Shown here in pieces: positions 26,509 through 34,557 of a stretch of DNA of 64,000 nucleotides (positions within the stretch are counted from its first letter, which is position 1; the number at the start of each line of letters is the position of its first letter). Origin of the DNA: Streptomyces nitrosporeus (lineage in GTDB: Bacteria; Actinomycetota; Actinomycetes; Streptomycetales; Streptomycetaceae); assembly GCF_008704555.1 (NCBI RefSeq), contig NZ_CP023702.1:6742001-6806000 (forward strand). The letters are read 5' to 3'. Below the pieces are notes generated by a model, which did not search any database, had not been told where the DNA came from, and worked only from the letters and a program-made list of their open reading frames with translations. The translations under genes were made by a program, and so were the position numbers.

Positions 26509-28053
26509 TCACGCCCGCCTGAGCCGCGAGAACAGCCCCCGGTGCGCCCAGCCCACCCGGCGCAGGCCCATCACCACGCAGCAGCCGGCCGTGCCGAGGG
26601 CGAGGGCGGCCGCGCCGGGCGCAGAGGGCAGGGAGTCCATCACGGCGGCACCGGTCACCACGGTGACGATTCCGTCGAACTGCCAGGCCACCAGGAGGAG
26701 TCCGGAGAGGTCACCGAACGGGGTGACGATCGGGAGGAGCAGCCCGAGCGGCAGCTGTGTCTTCATCTCCCGCAGGAACCTGGCGCCCAGCACCAGCACC
26801 ACCAGACCCGTGACCAAGAGGAACGCCTCCACCGGCTGCTCGGCGGCGAGCGGCCACCGGGCCAGGAGCACCAGGCCGCCTCCCAGGGCCGTCCCGGCCG
26901 TGACGGCGACGGCGGGCCAGGCCAGGGTGCGGGCGAACACCCCGCCCCACCACTCGCCGAGCAGCGGGGCCAGGGTCAGCTCGTCACGCAGGCCCCGCCA
27001 CGTCTCGCCCACCCATCCCGACCCCAGGTACACACAGACCGCTCCCGTCAGACACGCGAGCAGAGCCGGGCCCCCTTCCGGCCCGGTGGCCCCGAGTACA
27101 GCCAAGGCTCCCCCGGCGGGCAGGGACACCACGGCCCCGGCCGCCCGGCCGCGCGTGCGCAGCGCGCGCGCCGCTCCCTGGGCGAGGTGTCCCCGGAGCC
27201 GACCGTCCGGCCGGAACAGCGCCGAGGTGAGGCCGCGCGGCTCCGGCCGGTACAGGTCGAGAGCGTGGTGCAGCGTGCCCGTCCACGCGTAGGCGAGGGC
27301 TTCGAAGGCACGGGCCGACTCACGTGCGAGCCGGGGCAGGCCGACCGTCCGGATCGATCTGAAGGCGACCCGGCCGAGTACCCCGGCAGCCGCCGCCAGC
27401 ACACCGGCGAGCAGCCACAGACCGCCCCCGCCGTCCGGGTCCGCGCGGCTCACCGCCGCCACGGTCAGCGCCGCGATGCCCGCGCCGGCGGCGAGCACGA
27501 GGTTGTCGGCCACGGCCCGGACCTGGCCCCACAGCCAAGCCACCGCGGCGAGGGCGCCCAGTCCCACCGCGGCCGCGAGGCCCGGCAGGGCCGTCTCCAG
27601 GTGGTCGAACAGGTCGGTCACGAGGTAGACCGCCGCGCACACCGGCACCAGCACCGCCGTGCCCGCGCACGCGAGACGGCGCCGCGTGACCGCGCCGAGG
27701 TAGCTCGTCGGGGGCATGTCCGTGGACATGTACACATGCAGCAGGAACGGCTGGAGCACCAGCGGTCCCCAGAACCCGCCGGCGAGCTGGGCACCCCAGC
27801 AGACCACCACCGTGAGCGCGCAGCCCACGGCCGTCGCCGCGGGGGGAGACCCTACGGGGACGAGAGCGGGCGACGTACCCGCGGCGTGCACGATCGGCAC
27901 CAGGTAGAAGACACCGAAGAGAGAGACGAGATAGAGGGTGTACGTGTGACTCCGTACCGGGGAACGGCCGCCCCGGCGGGCGTAGCGGTGCCGCACCGCC
28001 TGGACGCGCGCCCTGGTGCCGGGGAGGGGCGCAGCGGCACTCCTCGTCGTCAT
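26509..28053 (-). CDS. Polytopic membrane protein, permease partner of an ABC ATPase
   Basis: 514 aa. At least ten hydrophobic segments are visible, e.g. TYTLYLVSLFGVFYLVPIV, TAVGCALTVVVCWGAQL, LACAGTAVLVPVCAAVYLV, LGLLLPIVTPFGDLSGLLLV and ALALGTAGCCVVMGL. A cytoplasmic stretch of about 60 residues (ARESARAFEALAYAWTGTLHHALDLYRPEP onward) sits between them. It does not match the ABC-2 or FtsX patterns I know. The ATG at 28053 overlaps the stop of the ABC ATPase gene (ATGA), so they are translationally coupled and almost surely form one transporter. Direction and cargo unknown; lack of a solute-binding protein favours export. Confidence 0.65.
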   Translation of the reverse strand: MTTRSAAAPLPGTRARVQAVRHRYARRGGRSPVRSHTYTLYLVSLFGVFYLVPIVHAAGTSPALVPVGSPPAATAVGCALTVVVCWGAQLAGGFWGPLVLQPFLLHVYMSTDMPPTSYLGAVTRRRLACAGTAVLVPVCAAVYLVTDLFDHLETALPGLAAAVGLGALAAVAWLWGQVRAVADNLVLAAGAGIAALTVAAVSRADPDGGGGLWLLAGVLAAAAGVLGRVAFRSIRTVGLPRLARESARAFEALAYAWTGTLHHALDLYRPEPRGLTSALFRPDGRLRGHLAQGAARALRTRGRAAGAVVSLPAGGALAVLGATGPEGGPALLACLTGAVCVYLGSGWVGETWRGLRDELTLAPLLGEWWGGVFARTLAWPAVAVTAGTALGGGLVLLARWPLAAEQPVEAFLLVTGLVVLVLGARFLREMKTQLPLGLLLPIVTPFGDLSGLLLVAWQFDGIVTVVTGAAVMDSLPSAPGAAALALGTAGCCVVMGLRRVGWAHRGLFSRLRRA

Positions 28054-28703
28054 CCCAACTCCACCCGGCCGTCGCACGCCTCCACCAGGGCGGCCTCGTG
28101 GGTGGCGACCAGGAACGCCGTGCCCTGCTCCGCCCGTTCGGCGATGAGCCCGGCCACCAGACCGACACGGTGATCATCGAGGTGCCGCTCGGGCTCGTCG
28201 AGGAGGGCGGCCCTTGCCGGGCGGACGAACGTCAGAGCCAGGCTGAACAGTTGCAACTGGCCGGACGAGACCTGGTGGGGGAAGCGTTCCACGAACGGTG
28301 ACAACCCCAGCCGTTCGATGATCCCTTCGGCACGTCCAGCGGTGTCGGACGTGTTGCCGTACCAGGAGGCGGCGACCAGGGACACCTGTTCGCGCAGCGT
28401 CATGTCACGGGCGATGGGGACCGGCTCGACGAGCGAGGCCAGGACACGCCGGTGCGAGGGCCTGGCCATGTCGGCGGGCTCGCCCCCTATCGAGCACGAA
28501 CCGCCGGTCAGGCTCCGGCTGCCCAGGAAGGCGCGCAGCAGCGTGGTCTTCCCCGAGCCGTTGCCACCGGTGACGCACCAGAACCCGCCCGGCGCCACCG
28601 CGAACGTCGTGGGCGCGAGCAGCGTGGTGCCCCCCACCGCGACGGTCGCCCCGTCGGCCGCGAGTACGGGAACTCCGGTCGTCCTCACGGCCATCGCCGG
28701 CAC
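28050..28703 (-). CDS. ABC transporter ATP-binding protein
   Basis: 217 aa. Walker A GGNGSGKTT at about residues 46-54, Q-loop region VEPVPIARDMTL, signature VSSGQLQL in place of the canonical LSGGQ, Walker B AALLDEPERHLDD and an H-loop in VATHEAA. All catalytic elements are present. The non-canonical signature and short length point to an exporter-type ATPase outside the common drug-efflux group. Start GTG 28703 has GGAG four bases upstream; an in-frame ATG at 28694 is the alternative. It overlaps the following membrane protein gene by four bases. Confidence 0.8.
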   Translation of the reverse strand: MPAMAVRTTGVPVLAADGATVAVGGTTLLAPTTFAVAPGGFWCVTGGNGSGKTTLLRAFLGSRSLTGGSCSIGGEPADMARPSHRRVLASLVEPVPIARDMTLREQVSLVAASWYGNTSDTAGRAEGIIERLGLSPFVERFPHQVSSGQLQLFSLALTFVRPARAALLDEPERHLDDHRVGLVAGLIAERAEQGTAFLVATHEAALVEACDGRVELG

Positions 28704-28779
28704 CGGGCTCCGGGTCCGGGCGACCGCTGTTCCCTACCCATGCGGTTCACTCACGAGGACGCCTTTCTTCGGCTTCTCC

Positions 28780-29497
28780 ATGACCACCATCATGGCGCTC
28801 TGTGGGGCCGGACCTGTCCTCGGCCTCCGCACGCCCCCCGCCGAGCACCGCACCGGACCGGTGACGCGCCTCGACGCACGTACGGTCCAGGCGGGCGCGG
28901 GCCCCGGCCCGTGCCGTAGGCGGTCTCCAGTTCGCTTCCGGCTCCTCCCTTCTGGCCTCCGTATCCGGGGGCCGGTCCGTAGCCGTGTGGGACGCGGCCG
29001 ACGGGAAACCCGCGCTCGTCCGCCGGACCACCGATCTCAAGGCGCGCGTGCGCGCCGTCGTTCTGTTCCGGTACGGCGATATCCTCGTCGCAGCCACCGA
29101 GGAGTTGAGGTTTTAGGTCTTCTCGGTGGAGATCCCAGTGGGCGAGACCCAGCTCCTACCCGGGGTGGAGTGGGTGCGCTCAATTGCCAGAACGGGCGAC
29201 GGCACCGTGATCGCAGGCTGCGATCACGGTGCCGTCCGCGTCCGGACCGTGGGGAGGAGCTGGCTCAGGACCCTGGCCGGCGGCTCCAACACCGCGTGGT
29301 CCACGCAGTTCGCGGTCGGCGGACGCACCGCCGTGGTCGGTGAGGGGGCCGGTGGCGTCGACGTCAGCGACACCACCGGCCGCGACGGTCAGTCGGAAGC
29401 TGCCGGCGGCCCATGCACGGCTTTCGAGCTGACGACAGGCGAGGTACTGGTGGGCAGTGCGGCCGGGGGCGTGACCCTGAGGATCATGGATACGTGA
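28780..29497 (+). pseudogene. Decayed WD40-type beta-propeller gene
   Basis: From 28919 one plus-strand frame reads GGLQFASGSSLLASVSGGRS then VAVWDAADGKPALVRRTTDL, a clear WD40 unit, and hits TAG at 29114 after ATEELRF. The same frame then continues without a start until 29497 with propeller-like text: SIARTGDGTVIAGCDHGAVR, GEVLVGSAAGGVTL. Before 28919, sense (PVTRLDARTVQAG) lies in another frame, suggesting a frameshift near 28912. The piece 29126-29497 has a GTG and could be read as a 123-aa ORF, but it begins mid-repeat. The parent was probably a WD40 or STAND-WD40 protein. Confidence 0.6.
29198..29236. repeat. Perfect 18-bp inverted repeat inside the WD40 pseudogene
   Basis: The left arm GACGGCACCGTGATCGCA and its exact reverse complement are separated by only GGC. 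A perfect 18-bp stem is far longer than chance hairpins in this window. Confidence 0.8.
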
Positions 29498-29522
29498 GCG
29501 AGAACCGAAGGGCTTGGACACC

Positions 29523-30722
29523 ATGACAGAGAAGACCTCCCGTGGCTCGGGCGATGTGGCCGGCGCGCCGGTCATTCTGAGCAACGAGCCCGGCTCGTTC
29601 GCCTGGGGCGTTCTGGCCAAGCGCCACCCCGCGCTCATCCGACAGGTACGAGACGCCTTCCCGTACAGTCGCCGACAGCACGAGGCCCTCGACGCCCTGC
29701 TGGACGAGATCACCAACGGCGTGATCGAGCCGCTGGGTCCCTCGGAGCACGACTACGAGCGCTGGACGGACTGGGGGCGGGAGTACGTTGGACGCTCGTG
29801 GTACGACGCCCCGTTCCTGTGGGCGGAGAGCTACTTCTACCGCAGGCTGCTCGGTGCGGTCGGGTACTTCGGCAGCGGGCCGTGGCAGGGAGTGGATCCC
29901 TTCGCGCCGTTCAAGCAGGCCGAACTGCGAGGTGAGGCGGTGGAGGAGGAGCTGCGGGCCCTGGACGCGTTCGCGAGCGTTCCATCTCATGAGCGGGCAA
30001 CGGCGCTGCTGCACGCCTCGCTCTGGGGCAACCGCGCGGACCTCGGCTTCAGCATCTCGGCGGGGGAGCCGGGAACAAGTGACGCCGTGGCCTCTGCGCT
30101 GGTCGCCGACGACAGCGCCACGCTGTGGCAGCTCCTGCCCGCCGACACCTCGGCCACCGTAGCCGTGGTGGCCGACAACGCGGGACGTGAACTGATTCCC
30201 GACCTCGTTCTCATCGACCACCTCCTCGAACACGGGAATGCCGGGCGGGTCGTGCTGCACGTCAAGCCCTACCCGTACTACGTCTCCGACGCGATGACGG
30301 CGGACGTGGTCGACTGCCTTCGGCGCCTCACCCAGGCGCCCGGCGAAGCCGGCCGGATCGGCGGCCGACTCTGGAAGGCCATGGCGGTCGGAACCCTGGA
30401 GGTCCGCACCCACCCGTTCTTCTGCGCTCCGCTGCCCTACGAGGAGATGCCCGAGGACCTTCGCGGCGAGTTCGCGAGCGCCACGCTCACCGTCCTGAAG
30501 GGCGATCTCAACTACCGCCGCCTCGTGGGCGACCAGCTGCGGCACCCCACGGCGCCCTTCGCCGATCTCACCGCGTACTTTCCAGGGGCCGTCGTGACGC
30601 TCCGGACCCTGAAGTCCGACGTCACCGTCGGCCTGGAGCAGGAGACCGTGGATGCTCTCGAACTGGACGGGGAAGCCTGGCGTACGAGTGGGACGCACGC
30701 GCTGATTCAGGTGCGGCGGTAG
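29523..30722 (+). CDS. Damage-control phosphatase, ARMT1/DUF89 family
   Basis: 399 aa. The C-terminal Rossmann-like part carries the DUF89 hallmarks: VVADNAGRELIPDLVLIDHL (Asp-Asn pair that binds metal and phosphate, about residues 217-236) and LKGDLNYRRLVGD (K-G-D-x-N-Y-R). The N-terminal helical domain is also typical (PYSRRQHEALDALLDEITNG). Family members dephosphorylate reactive or misformed sugar phosphates and related metabolites in a metal-dependent way. ATG 29523 has GAAGGG ten bases upstream; a TTG at 29514 is in frame but too close to it. The NUDIX gene follows after nine bases, suggesting a metabolite-repair pair. Confidence 0.85.
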   Translation: MTEKTSRGSGDVAGAPVILSNEPGSFAWGVLAKRHPALIRQVRDAFPYSRRQHEALDALLDEITNGVIEPLGPSEHDYERWTDWGREYVGRSWYDAPFLWAESYFYRRLLGAVGYFGSGPWQGVDPFAPFKQAELRGEAVEEELRALDAFASVPSHERATALLHASLWGNRADLGFSISAGEPGTSDAVASALVADDSATLWQLLPADTSATVAVVADNAGRELIPDLVLIDHLLEHGNAGRVVLHVKPYPYYVSDAMTADVVDCLRRLTQAPGEAGRIGGRLWKAMAVGTLEVRTHPFFCAPLPYEEMPEDLRGEFASATLTVLKGDLNYRRLVGDQLRHPTAPFADLTAYFPGAVVTLRTLKSDVTVGLEQETVDALELDGEAWRTSGTHALIQVRR

Positions 30723-30731
30723 GGAGTCTTC

Positions 30732-31136
30732 GTGACGACCGAGGCCCAGAGACCAGTCGCCGCTGCCGTCGTCGTTCAGGGCGAGCGAGTCCTGTTCGTG
30801 CGCCGACGTGTGGCGGAAGGCACACTCTCATGGCAGTTTCCGGCCGGGGAGATCGAACCCGAGGAGACTCCACGGGAAGCCGCAGCGCGTGAGACCGAGG
30901 AAGAGACCGGGCTCCTGGTGGTGCCACAGAGTGTGCTGGGACAACGGGTGCACCCCATGACAGGCCGGGAGATCCACTACATCGCATGCCGCCCCGTCGG
31001 CGGCCGGGCGGTCGTGGCAAGTGCTGATGAGGTGGCAGGCCTGGCCTGGGCCACGTACGGCGAGATCCCGCAGTACGTGCCGTACGGGCTGTTCGAGCCG
31101 GTGCAGGACTACCTCGAGGGGGCTCTGCTCCCGTGA
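30732..31136 (+). CDS. NUDIX hydrolase
   Basis: 134 aa minimal NUDIX domain. The Nudix box GEIEPEETPREAAARETEEE-TGL fits G-x5-E-x7-R-E-U-x-E-E-x-G-U exactly at about residues 38-60, giving the Mg-binding glutamates. The WQFPAGEIEPEE lead-in is that of nucleotide or NDP-sugar pyrophosphatases. It hydrolyses a nucleoside diphosphate linked to another moiety; the substrate is unclear. GTG 30732 has GGGAG six to seven bases upstream, and it follows the DUF89 gene after nine bases in a probable operon. Confidence 0.85.
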   Translation: MTTEAQRPVAAAVVVQGERVLFVRRRVAEGTLSWQFPAGEIEPEETPREAAARETEEETGLLVVPQSVLGQRVHPMTGREIHYIACRPVGGRAVVASADEVAGLAWATYGEIPQYVPYGLFEPVQDYLEGALLP

Positions 31137-31168
31137 ACTCCGTCGGGTCAGCATTCCGGAGGCGTGAG

Positions 31169-31978
31169 GTGCGCGTTGTCGTTGTCGGGGCTGGGGCGGC
31201 AGGGCTCACCAACGCCGTCGTGCTCGCCGAGGCTGGAGCCTCGGCGCACGTGATCGCCGAGCAGGTGCCGGACGCCTCGCCGGCGGCCGGGGCGATGTGA
31301 GGACCGTACCCGGGTCGAGCCGAGGGGCAAGGCCGACCAGTGGGGACGACGGTCCTTGGAGGTCTTCCGCCGGCTTGCAGAGGACCCTTCGGTGGGGGGT
31401 CAGGCTCACCAGCGGTACCGAGGCGTCCCGCACGGCCGAGTCACCACCTGACTGGGCCACCACTCCGCCTGCCTTCCGACCGTGCGAGCCGGCCGAACTG
31501 CCGACCGGGTTCTCGGTTGGCTACCGGTTCACCGTGCCACTGATCGACACGTCCACTTGCCTTGGCTACCTCTTGCGCCGGCTCGATCCTCCTGGAGGAA
31601 CAGCCGAGCGGCGACTCCTGGCCTCGCTCGGGACGCCGTCCCGGCCCCTGTGATCGTCAACTGTGCGGGCCCCGGTGCCAAGAAGCCGGTCCCGGAGTCT
31701 GATCTTCGGCCCATCCGCGACCAGCACGTCGTTGTCACCGGCCCCGGGCTGATCGGGTTCTTCTCCCCCGAGGACACCGGCCTCTCCCCAGACCTGCTGT
31801 GCTTCTGTCCCCACGGTGACCCAGTCGTCCTGGGCGGCACTGCCATCGACGGCGAATCCGATCCCGTCTCCGAAGACAAAGCGGCGGCCGGCATTCTGGC
31901 CCGCTGCGTCGAGGGCGACCCTCGCCTTGCCGAGGCCCACTTTCTGGAGCACCGGGCCGGTGTCCGGCCGACCCGGGG
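31169..31978 (+). pseudogene. D-amino-acid oxidase gene, frameshifted and truncated
   Basis: GTG 31169 (GGAGG upstream) begins a FAD-binding N-terminus, VRVVVVGAGAAGLTNAVVLA, which stops at TGA about 31298. The homologous sense then continues in other frames: RVEPRGKADQWGRRSLEVFR around 31320-31380, GVRLTSGTEASRTAESPPDW and FRPCEPAELPTGFSVGYRFT around 31400-31530, and finally VIVNCAGPGAKKPVPESDLR with CPHGDPVVLGGTA from about 31650. At least three shifts are needed to restore the D-amino-acid oxidase order. It ends after HRAGVRPTRG, where IS-like sequence begins, so the last part of the gene is lost. Confidence 0.75.
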
Positions 31979-32276
31979 TTGTAAAACGTTCGGTGTAACT
32001 CCCGATCGCGGAAAATGCATCGATGAGCAATAACGTGACCGAGGCCGAGACTGTCGAGCTGTATGAGGCGGTGTCGTCGAAGTCCATGGACGACCGGCTG
32101 ATCGACGAACCCGTGGGCCGGGCTCAGGCCGAGGGCCTGCAGTTGACCGGCGAAGGCGGCTGCTCCAGCAGCTGACGAAGCGGCTACTGGAGTCCGTTTT
32201 CGCGGGCGAGATCACCGACCACCGCTGCGATCAGGCGCTGGAAAACGCTGGACCGTGCTACCTGTACGCCCCCGGT
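31979..32276 (+). mobile_element. IS256-family (Mutator-type) transposase remnant
   Basis: The GC content drops at the junction. ATG 32023 begins MSNNVTEAETVELYEAVSSK, and after a frameshift near 32158 the sequence reads LLQQLTKRLLESVFAGEIT. This is the N-terminus of IS256-type transposases (..EGLQLTGEGGLLQQLTKxLLE..). The catalytic part is absent; the sequence ends against the uppP stop. The AT-rich segment 31981-32022 could be the left terminal inverted repeat. The element truncates the D-amino-acid oxidase gene. Confidence 0.65.
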
Positions 32277-33149
32277 TCAGCCGCCGGACTCGCCCGCGTG
32301 CGGGCTCAGCACACCGGCTCCCACCAGCACGAACAGCAGGATGCCGAGCAGGATCCGGTAGATCACGAACGGCATGAAGCTCTTGGTGGTGATGAACTTC
32401 ATGAACCACGCGATGACCGCGTATCCGACCGCGAAGGCGATGACCGTGGCGAAGATCGTCGGTCCCCAGGACACATGCCCCTCACCGGCGTCCTTCAGCT
32501 CGAAGACACCCGAGGCCAGCACCGCCGGAACGGCCAGCAGGAAGGAGTAACGGGCGGCCGCCTCACGGGTGTAGCCCATGAGCAGACCACCGCTGATCGT
32601 GGCCCCCGAGCGGGAGACGCCCGGGATCAGGGCCATCGCCTGGCAGAAACCGAAGATCAGGCCGTCCCTGACGCCCAGTTCCTTCAGCGACTTCCGCTCC
32701 CGGATCGCGCGGTGCCTGCCGCCCGCCTCGTCGCGGGCCGCGAGGCGGTCGGCGACACCGAGCACGACGCCCATGCCGATCAGCGTGGTGGCGATCAGCC
32801 GCAGATCCCGGAACGGACCCTCGATCTGGTCCTTGAACGTCACCCCGAGCACCCCGATGGGAATCGACCCGATGATGACCAGCCAGCCCATCTTCGCGTC
32901 GTGGTCACCACGCATCGAACGGTCGGTCAGCGACCGGAACCACGCCGAGAGGATCCTGCCGATGTCCTTGCGGAAGTAGATCAGGACCGCGGCCTCGGTG
33001 CCGATCTGCGTGATGGCGGTGAACGCCGCCCCAGGGTCCTGCCAGCCGGCGAACGCGGCGGTCAGCCGCAGATGCGCACTGGAGGAGATCGGCAGGAACT
33101 CGGTCAGTCCCTGAACGAGGCCCAGGACGAATGATTCGAACCAGCTCAT
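32277..33149 (-). CDS. uppP: Undecaprenyl-diphosphatase (BacA/UppP)
   Basis: 290 aa polytopic membrane protein that recycles undecaprenyl pyrophosphate to the monophosphate carrier for peptidoglycan and wall polymers; the family also confers bacitracin tolerance. Both signature loops are present: LTEFLPISSSAHL near residue 20 with the catalytic Glu/Ser/His, and ALIPGVSRSGATI near residue 175 with catalytic Arg. Around eight hydrophobic helices are seen. ATG 33149 (MSWFESFVLGLVQG) matches the family start, although no strong ribosome-binding site precedes it; an upstream in-frame TTG at 33182 exists. Its 3' end abuts the IS remnant but the protein looks complete. Confidence 0.93.
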   Translation of the reverse strand: MSWFESFVLGLVQGLTEFLPISSSAHLRLTAAFAGWQDPGAAFTAITQIGTEAAVLIYFRKDIGRILSAWFRSLTDRSMRGDHDAKMGWLVIIGSIPIGVLGVTFKDQIEGPFRDLRLIATTLIGMGVVLGVADRLAARDEAGGRHRAIRERKSLKELGVRDGLIFGFCQAMALIPGVSRSGATISGGLLMGYTREAAARYSFLLAVPAVLASGVFELKDAGEGHVSWGPTIFATVIAFAVGYAVIAWFMKFITTKSFMPFVIYRILLGILLFVLVGAGVLSPHAGESGG

Positions 33150-33319
33150 GGGGCGTCGGCCATCCCGGAGGTGTTCGTGCAACGGCCGACGGACACGAAG
33201 CCCGTCAGCGGTGTGCGGATCTGGTCAGAAAAGAGGACAGGACGGCATGGTCCCGGACATCCTCTGTCGGTCGCGCGCAGCGTATCGCCTGGAGATGAAC
33301 AGAACCCGTCTGCCCCCGG

Positions 33320-34045
33320 CTACGCGGCCGGGTCGCCGGCCGCCGCCAGCCGGTGGCGCCTGCGCCAGGCGACCAGAGCCGCGCCGGCTCCCGACAGCAC
33401 GATGAAACCCATCGCGGCCAGGAACACCGGAGACGTCGGCGAGGACGCCTCACTGCCCGCCACGACGTACGCCGCCGTGTTCGGGACCGAGCCGATACCG
33501 GTCGCCAGCAGGAACGGCGGGCAGCCCATCCGGGACGTCGCGGCACAGTAGTTGGCCGCGGCGAACGGTACCCCCGGGAAGAGCCGCAGGGCGAGCATCG
33601 AACGGAAGCCGTGCCGGCTCAGCAGCCCGTCGGCCGCCTTCAGGTACTTACCGCGCAGCAGCGTACGCAGGGCGTCCTGGCCGAGCACCCGGCCCAGCAT
33701 GAAGGAGACACCGGCCCCCAGCACCGTGCCCGCTATCGCCGCCGCAAGCCCCGCCTGCGTACCGAACAGCGCTCCGGCGGCCAGGTTCAGCAGCGGACGC
33801 GGCACGAACGCCACGGTGCACACGCCGTAGGCGAGGGCGAACAGCGCCACCGCGGCCGAGCCGGTGAGCTGGGGTGGCCAGCCGGACGCCAGCAGCCGCT
33901 GTGGTTCGAACAGCAGCATCGTGACGGCGGCGGCCAGCAACACGGCCACCAACAGGGAGAACCGGGACCACGGGGAGAGCAGCAGCCGGGTGCAGCGCAC
34001 TGCCAGGCCGCCGGCGGGCCGGGCGGCGGGGACGGGCTCGAACAT
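33320..34045 (-). CDS. TVP38/TMEM64 (SNARE-associated Golgi / DedA-like) membrane protein
   Basis: 241 aa with about six membrane segments. The core motif region FVPRPLLNLAAGALFGTQAGLAAAIAGTVLGAGVSFMLGR resembles the reentrant loop of the VTT domain. LALRLFPGVPFAAANYCAATSRM corresponds to the second conserved half with its Arg and Pro. VTT/DedA proteins act in lipid or undecaprenyl-phosphate flipping and membrane homeostasis, interesting next to uppP. Start ATG 34045 has no Shine-Dalgarno but a TTACTC -10-like hexamer shortly upstream, so a leaderless mRNA is plausible. Confidence 0.8.
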   Translation of the reverse strand: MFEPVPAARPAGGLAVRCTRLLLSPWSRFSLLVAVLLAAAVTMLLFEPQRLLASGWPPQLTGSAAVALFALAYGVCTVAFVPRPLLNLAAGALFGTQAGLAAAIAGTVLGAGVSFMLGRVLGQDALRTLLRGKYLKAADGLLSRHGFRSMLALRLFPGVPFAAANYCAATSRMGCPPFLLATGIGSVPNTAAYVVAGSEASSPTSPVFLAAMGFIVLSGAGAALVAWRRRHRLAAAGDPAA

Positions 34046-34307
34046 TTGGGGAGAGTAACCGAAACAGGTGTGTGATCGCCGTAATGCGCACCGCATGAAC
34101 GCCCCGGCGCAGCCCGCCCCGCCGTACCGGACAGCGCGCTCGTCGACACCGTGCCGCACCGCCTGCGGCTTCGTCGAAAGCACCCGGCAGCGGCTGCCAC
34201 CGCTCTCCGTGCGCGAGGCGACCAAGAGGACATCGGCTGAACCGCCCTGCCGGGCCGTCATCCAAAACCGTTCGACACCGGTGCGGTCCCCGGACATGAT
34301 CTGACAC

Positions 34308-34466
34308 ATGTTCCGGCACACCTTCCTCGCAGCGCGGTCCGCAGTCGCGGACGCGCCGAAGGCTGCCGTGAACCCCGCGACCACCGCGGCAGCGGCCGCG
34401 ATCACGGCAGCGGCCGGCGCGGCGTCCGCCGCTGCCGCCGCGCCCGCAGGCGGCGCCCGAAGCTGA
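34308..34466 (+). CDS. Possible small Ala-rich ORF (doubtful)
   Basis: 52 codons from ATG 34308, beginning MFRHTFLAARSAVADAPKAA and continuing as an almost pure alanine-rich tail. It lies in the 512-bp gap between the VTT protein and tuf. There is no ribosome-binding site and no recognisable family, so it may be chance. The rest of the gap shows no coding signal apart from the nested hairpin at 34465. Confidence 0.2.
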   Translation: MFRHTFLAARSAVADAPKAAVNPATTAAAAAITAAAGAASAAAAAPAGGARS

Positions 34467-34507
34467 CCCTCCCCCGACAGTCCGGCGGACCCCGCAAGGG
34501 GAGGGTC
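34465..34507. promoter_or_regulatory. Nested stem-loop in the EF-Tu gene leader
   Basis: Outer arms GACCCTCCCC (34465-34474) and GGGGAGGGTC (34498-34507) enclose a small GTCC/GGAC stem. It ends 50 bases before the tuf start and may be an upstream terminator or a leader structure controlling EF-Tu synthesis. Confidence 0.45.
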
Positions 34508-34557
34508 GGCAGGGCCCCGGGGTCCACACACCCAGCTTCGGAACCGAGGAACGAGCC

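Noticed and set aside
29126..29497. Intact 123-aa gene from GTG 29126
   Set aside because: The frame is a continuation of the WD40 frame through the TAG at 29114 and starts mid-repeat, so it is treated as part of the pseudogene.
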